Shown here one piece after another: positions 57,643 through 64,000 of a stretch of 64,000 nucleotides of DNA. The stretch's first letter is position 1; each line of letters starts with the position of its first letter. The stretch is from the NCBI RefSeq assembly GCF_003096675.1, contig NZ_QEKW01000012.1, positions 104,286 to 168,285 of the forward strand, given 5' to 3'. The notes under the pieces are model-generated. The model saw only the letters and a program-made list of their open reading frames with translations, did not search any database and was not told where the DNA came from. The position numbers and the translations under genes were made by a program. This DNA comes from Actinomycetospora cinnamomea. Lineage in GTDB: Bacteria > Actinomycetota > Actinomycetes > Mycobacteriales > Pseudonocardiaceae.

Positions 57643-59015
57643 CGCCGCGACGTCCCCGCCGACATCCCCGCCGACATCCCCGCCGGCGGCCCCCCCGCGC
57701 GGGCGATCCGGGGCTGGTGATCGCGGCGGCGTTCGCCGTCGCCATCGCGCTCGGCACCGGTCTCCTGCTGCTGCCGGTGTCGTCCGCCGGCGAGGCGGGC
57801 GCCTCCGTCCTCGACAGCGCCTTCACCGCGACGTCCGCGATCTGCGTGACCGGCCTCGTCACGGTCGAGACGGGCACGCACTGGTCGATGGCCGGTCAGC
57901 TGGTGATCCTCGGCCTGATGCAGGTCGGCGGGCTCGGCTTCGTCACCGGGGCCACGCTGCTCGTGGTGCTGGTGTCCCGCCGCCTGGGGCTGCGGGCCCG
58001 CCTGGCGGCGCAGGCGCAGTCCGGCAACCTCGACCTCAGCGACGTGCGCCGGGTCCTGCGCAACGTGGTGCTGTTCACCGCCGTCGGGGAGGCCGTGACC
58101 GCGGTGGTGCTGGGCATGCGGCTCGCGACGGCGTACGACCTCGCCCCGGGCGCCGCCGCGTGGGAGGGGCTGTTCCACGCGGTGTCGGCGTTCAACAACG
58201 CGGGGTTCGTGCTGTGGCCCGAGAACGCGGCCACGTTCGCCGGCGACCCGTGGATCCTGCTGCCCGTGGCGCTCGCGGTCGTCGTCGGCGGCCTCGGCTT
58301 CCCGGTGATGTTCGAGCTGGTCCGGGGGTGGCGGCCGCGGACGTGGTCGGTGACCACCCGCATCACCGTCGTCACCTCGGGCGCGCTGCTGGTCGCCGGG
58401 ACCGTCCTGCTGACCGCGCTGGAGTACCGCAACCCGGCGACGTTGGGCCCGATGGGCGTCGGCGAGAAGCTCCTCGCCGGCTTCTTCTCGGCGGTGATGC
58501 CGCGCAGCGGCGGGTTCAACGTCGTCGAGGTCGGGGCGATGACGCCCGAGAGCTGGCTGGCCACCGACGTGCTGATGTTCATCGGCGGGGGCAGCGCGAG
58601 CACCGCGGGCGGGATCAAGGTGACGACGTTCGGGCTCCTGGCCGCGGTGCTGTGGGCGGAGGTGCGCGGCGAGGCGGACGTCGACGTGGGGCGGCGGCGC
58701 ATCCCCCTGGCCAACCAGCGCCAGGCGCTGGCCGTCGCCCTGCTCGGCGTCGGGCTGACGATGGTGTCGACGTTCGTCCTGCTCGGCGTGAGCGGCCAGG
58801 ACCTGGACCGCGTGCTCTTCGAGGCCCTGTCCGCCCTCGGTACGGTCGGCCTCTCGACCGGCATCACCGCGGAGCTGCCGGGTGCCGGCCAGGTGGTGCT
58901 GATCGTGCTGATGTTCGTGGGGCGTCTCGGTCCGCTGGCGCTGGCCTCGGCGCTGGCCCTGCGCGAGCGCCCACGGCACTACCAGCGCCCGGAGGAGAGG
59001 ACGATCATTGGGTGA
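57639..59015 (+). CDS. trkH: TrkH/KtrB-type potassium uptake membrane subunit
   Basis: 458 aa from GTG 57639. The N-terminus is strongly basic with a repeated HPRR element encoded by short tandem repeats. Four P-loop selectivity segments characteristic of SKT proteins can be seen: ATSAICVTGLVT, VSAFNNAGFVLW, MPRSGGFNVVEV and LSALGTVGLSTG, each with the pore glycine. It forms the ion path and needs the TrkA-type regulator encoded next. Confidence 0.92.
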   Translation: MTPRRPRRHPRRHPRRRPPRAGDPGLVIAAAFAVAIALGTGLLLLPVSSAGEAGASVLDSAFTATSAICVTGLVTVETGTHWSMAGQLVILGLMQVGGLGFVTGATLLVVLVSRRLGLRARLAAQAQSGNLDLSDVRRVLRNVVLFTAVGEAVTAVVLGMRLATAYDLAPGAAAWEGLFHAVSAFNNAGFVLWPENAATFAGDPWILLPVALAVVVGGLGFPVMFELVRGWRPRTWSVTTRITVVTSGALLVAGTVLLTALEYRNPATLGPMGVGEKLLAGFFSAVMPRSGGFNVVEVGAMTPESWLATDVLMFIGGGSASTAGGIKVTTFGLLAAVLWAEVRGEADVDVGRRRIPLANQRQALAVALLGVGLTMVSTFVLLGVSGQDLDRVLFEALSALGTVGLSTGITAELPGAGQVVLIVLMFVGRLGPLALASALALRERPRHYQRPEERTIIG

Positions 59016-59673
59016 CACGAGCCACGCGCCGGTCGTGGTGATCGGCCTGGGCCGGTTCGGCAGCGCCATCGCGCTCGAGCTCGAGCGCCAGGGCACCGAG
59101 GTGCTCGCGATCGACAACGTCGATCGCCGGGTGCAGGACCTGTCGTCCCGGCTCAGCCACACGGTGACGGCGGACTGCACCGACCTCGAGGCGATGGCGC
59201 AGCTTGGCGTCGGCGACTTCCACCGGGCCGTGGTCGCGATCGGCGACCACCTCGAGGACAGCATCCTCGTCACCTCGCTGCTGGTCGACCTCGAGGTCCC
59301 CGACATCTGGGCCAAGGCCACGAGCCCTCATCACGGCCGGATCCTCGAGCGGATCGGTGCCCACCACGTCGTGTTCCCCGAGCAGGACATGGGCGAGCGC
59401 GTGGCCCACCTCGTCGCCGGCAACATGCTCGACTACCTCAAGGTCGATGCCGACTTCGTGCTCGCGAAGCTCCGGCCGCCCCGCGAGATCCTCGACGTGC
59501 CGCTCGGCCGGTCGGCGATCCGCAGCAAGCACGGCGTCACCGTGGTCGCGGTCAAGAAGGGGGAGAAGGGGTCGTTCACCTACGCGACGAACGAGACCGT
59601 CGTCTCCCGCGGGGACGTCATCCTCGCCGTCGGCCACGAGGACGACGTCGAGCACCTCACCCACGTCCCCTGA
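59008..59673 (+). CDS. trkA: TrkA/KtrA-type potassium channel regulatory subunit
   Basis: 221 aa from TTG 59008, overlapping the trkH stop by 8 bp. The TTG start is supported by GGAGGAGAGG about 8 bases upstream. RCK N domain with nucleotide loop VVVIGLGRFGSAIALELE and IDNVDRRVQDL, then RCK C domain (EILDVPLGRSAIRSKHGVTVVAVKKGE). Binds NAD/ATP and gates the potassium pore. Confidence 0.93.
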   Translation: MGDTSHAPVVVIGLGRFGSAIALELERQGTEVLAIDNVDRRVQDLSSRLSHTVTADCTDLEAMAQLGVGDFHRAVVAIGDHLEDSILVTSLLVDLEVPDIWAKATSPHHGRILERIGAHHVVFPEQDMGERVAHLVAGNMLDYLKVDADFVLAKLRPPREILDVPLGRSAIRSKHGVTVVAVKKGEKGSFTYATNETVVSRGDVILAVGHEDDVEHLTHVP

Positions 59674-59686
59674 CGCCCGCGGACGG

Positions 59687-59908
59687 TCACGGGTCGTCGT
59701 CGTCCCGGCCCGGTTCGACGTCCCGACGGCGTTGGGACTCGCGGATCACCTGGTCGACGACGCCGGCGATGGTCCGGTCGGTGGCCCACGCCGTGTCCAT
59801 GAGCAGGGCGTAGGCATCCTGGGCGCCGAGGTCGTGGCGCGCCATGAGCACGCCGGCGGCCACGTCGAGCAGGTGGCGTGTCGGCGGGTCGGCCGCGTCG
59901 GCAGGCAT
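59687..59908 (-). CDS. stand-alone ANTAR domain protein
   Basis: 73 aa from ATG 59908. Apart from a short Ala/Pro start and an acidic end (EPGRDDDDP), the whole protein is one ANTAR RNA-binding fold (HLLDVAAGVLMARHDLGAQDAYALLMDTAWATDRTIAGVVDQVI). ANTAR domains bind dual-hairpin antiterminator RNAs, normally as dimers driven by a sensor domain. Without a sensor it may pair with the GAF-ANTAR protein next door (70 bp upstream, same strand). Confidence 0.8.
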   Translation of the reverse strand: MPADAADPPTRHLLDVAAGVLMARHDLGAQDAYALLMDTAWATDRTIAGVVDQVIRESQRRRDVEPGRDDDDP

Positions 59909-59977
59909 TGCAGGTCCTCACAGGCGTGGTGCCGGTGCCCGCGCGGAGGTCGACGGGGTTCGTGCGGTGGCGGTGGT

Positions 59978-60724
59978 CTAGGCGCTGTGCCGGCGATGCG
60001 GGCTCTCGGCCTCCTCGACCGCGGGTTCGTGGCGGGTACCGCACTGGCGGTCGAGCCAGCGCGCGACCTCGACCAGCTTGAGGTTGGTGTGCTGGGACGC
60101 CTCGACCAGGCGCCGGAACGCCGCCTCCTGGTCGATGCCGAACCGTTCCATGAGCATGCCCTTGGCGCGGCCGATGACGTCGCGGCTGTCGAGGGCCCGC
60201 TGCAGGCCCGCGACGTGCTCGGCGGCCAGCAGCAGCATCTGCGCGTCGATCGCGAAGAGTCCGGCCGCGCGGAGGTCCTCGGCGTCGAAGCCGTGAGGGT
60301 CGGCGCCGTACAGGTTGAGGGCGGCCCGCGGGCTGCTCTCGACCTCGAGCAGCACCGAGACCATCGAGCGGTACCCGGCGTCGACGGCGCAGGGCGCGAA
60401 GCGCGGCCACCGCTCGCCGTCCGGGCCGGCCAGGTCCGCGGCCGCCACGGTGCCGTCGGCGGGGGAGCCGGACAGGACCGACGACGCCGGACCCTCACCG
60501 AGGCGGCACTGCAGGACGTCGAGGGGGCCCGCCGCCCCGGCCAGGACCTCCGGCGCGAGGTGGTCGTCGGCCGGTGTGATCCCGGCGCGCTGGGCGCCGG
60601 GGACGGCGGCCACCGCGCCCTCCACGATGCGCTCGACGGCCTCGTGGTGGTCGCGCGCGCCCTCGCGGCTGTTGAGCTGTCGGGTGGTGCGGCGCAGGTG
60701 CGCGACGAGGGCGTCCTCGGCCAT
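59978..60724 (-). CDS. GAF-ANTAR sensor antiterminator protein
   Basis: 248 aa from ATG 60724. GAF-like sensor domain residues ~30-165 (GAQRAGITPADDHLAPEVLA ... DAGYRSMVSVLLEVESSPRAALNLYG) and a C-terminal ANTAR (ALDSRDVIGRAKGMLMERFGIDQEAAFRRLVEASQHTNLKLVEVARWL, broken only by helix turns). Typical actinobacterial layout. Ligand unknown. Located upstream of a second, sensorless ANTAR gene; the 282-bp region 60725-61006 upstream holds no gene. Confidence 0.92.
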   Translation of the reverse strand: MAEDALVAHLRRTTRQLNSREGARDHHEAVERIVEGAVAAVPGAQRAGITPADDHLAPEVLAGAAGPLDVLQCRLGEGPASSVLSGSPADGTVAAADLAGPDGERWPRFAPCAVDAGYRSMVSVLLEVESSPRAALNLYGADPHGFDAEDLRAAGLFAIDAQMLLLAAEHVAGLQRALDSRDVIGRAKGMLMERFGIDQEAAFRRLVEASQHTNLKLVEVARWLDRQCGTRHEPAVEEAESPHRRHSA

Positions 60725-61006
60725 GGCGACCGTCTCCGTCCGCTGGGCGGCGGTTGGGCCGCGCGGTCGTGGCCGCGGGGCCCGGGCAGAGCCGAAGCGA
60801 CATGCGCTGCGTTCCGCCCCGATGGTCGGGGACGCACATGAAGAACGTTCTGTCGAAGCCCCCGGCCCCAGTAGCCCGTGCGCCTCACCGTGTCGGCGAT
60901 CAGACAGCCGGCGAACGGTGTGTTCGTTCGACGACCGGCCCCACCGTCCTCGGTCCGCGCGGCCGGGTCAAGGGCGACGCGCACAGTACGGACGATCGTC
61001 AGGCGG

Positions 61007-61243
61007 TCACGCCTGGTCCGGGGCGTCGCGGAGGGTCAGCACCACCCGCATGACCCGTTCGACGGCCGCCTCGAACATCGCGCCGCGCAGCTCGCCGCGG
61101 TCGGCGAGGTTCTGCGTCGCGAGGTCGAGCACGCCCTCCGGCCCCGTGCGCCGCACCAGCAGCGCCGCGATCTCCTCCAGGTCGAGGCCGGGGTGGTCGA
61201 GCCGCGTGAGCGCGAACTCGACGATCAGCTCCTCGTCCCGCAC
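61007..61243 (-). CDS. small hypothetical protein
   Basis: 78 aa from GTG 61243, preceded by GAGGGAGG. Starts VRDEELIVEFALTRLDHPGLD and is all-helical and acidic. No family recognised. Likely a soluble single-domain protein; 59 bp upstream of it (same strand) is the cupin gene. Confidence 0.65.
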   Translation of the reverse strand: MRDEELIVEFALTRLDHPGLDLEEIAALLVRRTGPEGVLDLATQNLADRGELRGAMFEAAVERVMRVVLTLRDAPDQA

Positions 61244-61302
61244 GGCGACCTCCCTCGCCCACCAGGGTAGTGCGGCGCGGTGCGCGATCCCCGTGAACGC
61301 CG

Positions 61303-61677
61303 TCAGGGGAGGGGTCGGCCCTGGTCACGGACGAGGGCGTCGAAGCGGGCGGGGCCGACGATGGTCAGCGCCCGTGCCGGCCGATCGCCGACGACCTCGA
61401 AGCCGTGCTCCACGTCCCGGGGCAGGAGGAGGAAGGCGCCCGCCGAGGCGGACCAGCGCTCGTCACCGCAGAACCCCCGCAGCTCGCCCTCGAGGACGTA
61501 GAACATCTCGTCCTCGCCGTCGTGGGTGTGCGGGGCGACCGTGAGCCCGGGCGGTCCGGACTGCTCCATCACGGCGACCCGGCCCTCGGTGTCGGGGCCC
61601 GCGGCCTTGACGGTGAACGTCGCGCCGTCGAACACGTAGCGGTCGCCCTCGCCGGCGGGGCGCACGAAGAAGCTCAA
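61303..61677 (-). CDS. cupin domain protein
   Basis: 124 aa from TTG 61677; AGGAGG six bases upstream supports the rare start. Single cupin: VAPHTHDGEDEMFYVLEGELRGFCG carries the metal-site G(X)5HXH(X)3-4E(X)6G motif, and GAFLLLPRDVEHGFEVVG the second motif with its His. Small cupins bind metal and act as isomerases, dioxygenases or ligand sensors. 21 bp after the cation transporter gene; perhaps in the same transcript. Confidence 0.85.
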   Translation of the reverse strand: MSFFVRPAGEGDRYVFDGATFTVKAAGPDTEGRVAVMEQSGPPGLTVAPHTHDGEDEMFYVLEGELRGFCGDERWSASAGAFLLLPRDVEHGFEVVGDRPARALTIVGPARFDALVRDQGRPLP

Positions 61678-61698
61678 CGGGTCCTCCTGGTGGTCCGA

Positions 61699-62385
61699 TC
61701 AGCAGCAGTGCTCGCCGCGCCAGGCCGTGATGCCCTCCTTGAGGGCCACGGCCGCGATGACGAGCGCGACGAGGGGATCGGCCCAGCTCCAGCCGAGGGC
61801 CGCGTTGAGCACGAGGCCGAGCAGGAGCACGCCGGAGAGGTAGGTGCACAGCAGCGTCTGGTGGGAGTCGGCGACCGCCGAACTCGACCCCAGCTCGCGG
61901 CCGGCGCGGCGCTGGGCCAGCGAGAGGAACGGCATGACGACCAGGCTCACGGCCGCGAGGACGATGCCGACCGTCGAGGGCGCGGCCTCGGCGCCGCCCA
62001 GCAGCGTGCGCACCGACTCGATCGTCACGTACGCCGCGAGCGCGAAGAACGAGACGGCGATGACCCGCAGGGCCGCCCGCTCGCGGGCCTCGGGGTCGCG
62101 TCCGGAGAACTGCCAGGCCACGGCGGCGGCGGACGCCACCTCGATCGTCGAGTCGAGGCCGAAGCCGATCAGTGCGGCGGACGACGCCACCGTGCCCACG
62201 GTGATGGCGACGACGGCCTCGACCACGTTGTAGGTGATGGTCGCGGCCACGAGCAGGCGCACCCGGCGCGTCAGGAGCGCGCGGCGCGACGGCTCGCCGG
62301 TCTCGACGGCGGGCGCCGTGCAGCACGCGTCGGCGCACCCGGTGGCGGGCGACGGCGCGGCCGGGCGGGGCTCCGGGACCGTCAT
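61699..62385 (-). CDS. cation-efflux (CDF-like) transporter with cysteine-rich ends
   Basis: 228 aa from ATG 62385, overlapping cmtR by ATGA. Cysteines C17, C21 and C22 (GCADACCTAP) at the N-terminus and a terminal HCC form possible soft-metal traps. Six membrane helices: helix 2 carries LIGFGLDSTIEVASA (D-x3-E in place of the family D/H-x3-D), helix 5 ADSHQTLLCTYLSGV, where the usual H-x3-D reads Q-x3-C. These changes, with CmtR upstream, suggest cadmium or lead rather than zinc. There is no C-terminal cytoplasmic domain. Confidence 0.87.
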   Translation of the reverse strand: MTVPEPRPAAPSPATGCADACCTAPAVETGEPSRRALLTRRVRLLVAATITYNVVEAVVAITVGTVASSAALIGFGLDSTIEVASAAAVAWQFSGRDPEARERAALRVIAVSFFALAAYVTIESVRTLLGGAEAAPSTVGIVLAAVSLVVMPFLSLAQRRAGRELGSSSAVADSHQTLLCTYLSGVLLLGLVLNAALGWSWADPLVALVIAAVALKEGITAWRGEHCC

Positions 62386-62708
62386 GCCACCTCCCCGTCG
62401 AGGCACGCCTCCGACGGCGACACGGCCAGCACCACGCGGGCCAGCTCGCGCAGCGCCGCGGTCAGGTGCGGGTCGGCGAGCTCGTAGCGCGTCCGGCGGC
62501 CTTCGAGGGAGGCGAGCACCAGACCGCAGCCCCGCAGGCAGGCGAGGTGGTTGGACACGTTGGACCTCGACAGCCCGAGGTCCGCCGCCAGCTCGGCGGG
62601 ATAGCTCGGTCCGTCGAGCAGCGCCACCAGCAGCCGGCAGCGGGTGGGATCGGCCAGGGCACGCCCCACCCGGGCGAGCGCCGCCTCCCGGGTGGCACTG
62701 GTCAGCAC
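62382..62708 (-). CDS. cmtR: CmtR-like ArsR/SmtB family cadmium/lead-sensing repressor
   Basis: 108 aa from GTG 62708. The protein closely resembles M. tuberculosis CmtR: RVGRALADPTRC, LGLSRSNVSNHLACLRGCGL and the YELADPHL segment. The metal-binding cysteines are all conserved at identical numbering, C57 and C61 in the alphaR helix and C102 near the C-terminus. It would repress its own operon with the transporter until Cd or Pb binds. Repeats GTGAACC-GTGAACC (around 62732-62745) and GAACAGTACAGC lie just upstream; operator not certain. Confidence 0.92.
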   Translation of the reverse strand: MLTSATREAALARVGRALADPTRCRLLVALLDGPSYPAELAADLGLSRSNVSNHLACLRGCGLVLASLEGRRTRYELADPHLTAALRELARVVLAVSPSEACLDGEVA

Positions 62709-62799
62709 GCGCTGAACAGTACAGCACCGCGTGAACCGTGAACCGTGCACGCGGCCCCGGTTCGGCGGACGGCGGGCACGCGACGGTAGGAACACCCAC

Positions 62800-63588
62800 G
62801 TGCACTTCGCGGCGATCGGCGACAGCTTCACCGAGGGCGTGGGCGACGAGCGCTCCGACGGCACCACCCGCGGGTGGGCCGACCTCGTCGCCGCGGGGCT
62901 GGCCGCGGCGCGAGGTGAGCCGGTCGGCTACGCGAACCTCGCCGTCCGGGGCCGGCTGCTCGCCCCGATCGTCACCGAGCAGCTCGACGCCGCCCTGACC
63001 CTCGAGCCGCGCCCGAGCCTGCTGACCCTGAACGGCGGCGGTAACGACATGCTGCGCCGGCACATCGACACCGCCAACCTGGTCGCGCTGACCGAGCGCG
63101 CCGTGCGGCGCTGCGCCGAGGCCGGGGTGCGGACCGTGCTCATCTCCGGCGCCGACCCGTCGCAGCAGCTCCCGTTCGGCCATCTGGTCCGGCGGCGCGG
63201 CGAGGTCCTCACCGCCGGGGTCGCCGACCTCGCGACCCGCTACGGCACGGACTTCGTCGACGTCTTCCACGACACCGAGATTCGGCGGCCGGAGTACTGG
63301 TCGCCCGACCGGCTGCACCTCGGACCGACCGGTCACCGGCGGGTGGCCGGGCTGGTGCTCGCCGCGCTGGGGGAGGGGGCCGCGGCCGACGCGCTGCCGG
63401 CCGGCCCCGCCGCGGCCCGTGGCCCGCTCGTCGAGCTGCGGTACTACTGCGAGCACGTGCTGCCGTGGGTCGGACGGCGGCTGCGGGGGCGCTCGTCGGG
63501 GGACCACCGCACCGGCAAGCACGTCGACTGGGTCTCGGTCCGCCCGGGCGAGCGCACGCCGACCGACGCGTGGTCGCCCGGGAATTAA
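62800..63588 (+). CDS. SGNH/GDSL hydrolase
   Basis: 262 aa from GTG 62800 (GGTAGGAAC upstream); the longer frame from 62731 is basic and unlikely. Catalytic blocks: I, GDSFTEGVGDE (Ser); II, the AVRGR glycine segment; III, NGGGNDMLRR (Asn); V, SPDRLHLGPTGHRRVA (Asp/His). Family members are esterases or lipases of broad use. No signal peptide. Divergent from cmtR, 91 bp apart. Confidence 0.9.
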   Translation: MHFAAIGDSFTEGVGDERSDGTTRGWADLVAAGLAAARGEPVGYANLAVRGRLLAPIVTEQLDAALTLEPRPSLLTLNGGGNDMLRRHIDTANLVALTERAVRRCAEAGVRTVLISGADPSQQLPFGHLVRRRGEVLTAGVADLATRYGTDFVDVFHDTEIRRPEYWSPDRLHLGPTGHRRVAGLVLAALGEGAAADALPAGPAAARGPLVELRYYCEHVLPWVGRRLRGRSSGDHRTGKHVDWVSVRPGERTPTDAWSPGN

Positions 63589-63639
63589 TGGGGCCGAACG
63601 GGTGCCGGTGCTGCGCCGTCGCCGGGACACTGGGACGGC

Positions 63640-63909
63640 ATGGGCGACGACACCCGGCCCGATCGCCGGGACCACGACGAGGGAGCTCCGCCGGTCGGCG
63701 AGCACCTCGTCTGGCACCAGGAGCTGATCTGCCCCGGCACGCCGTGCCGTGGCCGCGTCCGGCGGTTCCCTCCCGGCGAGCTGGTCGACGGCGGGCGGCG
63801 CGAGCGGCGACGGTGCCCGGCGTGCGGGGCCTCCACGACGGCCCCCGCGTTCTACCGCTGCGGCAGCGCCCGTGACGCCCGCCTGACCGCCATCCCGGAC
63901 GAGGACTGA
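63640..63909 (+). CDS. small zinc-ribbon-like hypothetical protein
   Basis: 89 aa from ATG 63640. Two pairs of cysteines, CPGTPC (residues ~31-36) and CPACG (~59-63), could hold zinc, as in a small ribbon. The N-terminus is acidic (MGDDTRPDRRDHDEGAPP). No recognised family. The 91 bases after it to the right edge hold no visible gene. Confidence 0.65.
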   Translation: MGDDTRPDRRDHDEGAPPVGEHLVWHQELICPGTPCRGRVRRFPPGELVDGGRRERRRCPACGASTTAPAFYRCGSARDARLTAIPDED

Positions 63910-64000
63910 CTGTGAGGGTCAGTTCTCGCTGGCTCTCGTGGTCGTGGTGGGCTGGTGATCAGCAGCAGCGGGTGTGACTCCTGGTCTGACTGGCGTGATG

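Noticed and set aside
60912..60926. CGAAC-GGTGT-GTTCG inverted repeat as an SOS (LexA) box
   Set aside because: Actinobacterial LexA sites have four bases between the half-sites (TCGAAC-N4-GTTCGA). Here the spacer is five and the outer bases do not match, and no DNA-repair gene follows.
63910..64000. Possible start of another gene at the right edge
   Set aside because: Only 91 bases remain and no frame with a ribosome site and start can be supported.

Overview
The window is very GC-rich and densely coded, with many GTG and TTG starts, ATGA/GTGA stop-start overlaps and typical actinobacterial families (SARP-type regulator, GAF-ANTAR, DUF4397 with a class F sortase, CmtR, DosR-regulon-type genes). 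It looks like chromosomal DNA of a soil actinomycete. A Pseudonocardia-like member of the Pseudonocardiales is my best guess, with low confidence at genus level. I see no rRNA, tRNA, CRISPR array, transposase or phage gene.

Layout. 0-5.8 kb: two divergent units around a perfect 14-bp palindrome. Leftward are carbamate kinase, FdrA and an edge-truncated glycosyltransferase. Rightward are an unknown protein, a radical SAM protein and an acetyltransferase of the nitrogen-starvation (MSMEG_0568/0567, Nit1C-type) families. 5.8-10.8 kb: a large SARP-type ATPase regulator, a GNAT enzyme and a short MetE-like zinc methyltransferase behind a CRP-like box. 10.9-15.3 kb: a dormancy-type island (two universal stress proteins, an Acg-type nitroreductase, a CBS protein and a broken Rv1733c-like membrane gene with a 12-bp tandem repeat) with DosR-like boxes. 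15.4-22 kb: quinone oxidoreductase, P450 with divergent TetR, DUF4397 protein, sortase, sigma and anti-sigma factors, and another stress protein.

22.1-42.3 kb is the most striking region: a methylated-amine catabolic island. A rightward unit encodes an Amt-like channel, a trimethylamine N-oxide demethylase (Tdm: DUF1989 plus GcvT domain), a trimethylamine monooxygenase (Tmm), a formaldehyde-activating-type protein and a serine-glyoxylate-type aminotransferase. A leftward six-gene operon encodes a GlnT/GmaS-type synthetase, a three-subunit N-methylglutamate synthase-like enzyme, an unknown 150-aa protein and a degenerate FolD. A second Amt with a small membrane protein, an XRE-cupin regulator with a class I amidotransferase, an IclR regulator, a FAD oxidoreductase and PurU complete it. 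Together they can be read as trimethylamine -> TMAO -> dimethylamine + formaldehyde, methylamine captured onto glutamate, and one-carbon units handled through tetrahydrofolate. The known dimethylamine monooxygenase and four-subunit N-methylglutamate dehydrogenase are not in the window.

42.3-64 kb: a DODA-type dioxygenase, a yybP-ykoY manganese riboswitch ahead of a TMEM165/GDT1 transporter, an anti-sigma ATPase, an MFS transporter, a slipin and a universal stress protein that share a MarR-type operator with a divergent MarR gene, a copper amine oxidase, an M20 peptidase, a formylglycine-generating enzyme facing its likely sulfatase substrate, LysR, TrkH/TrkA potassium uptake, ANTAR proteins, a CmtR-controlled cation transporter, and a GDSL esterase at the right end.
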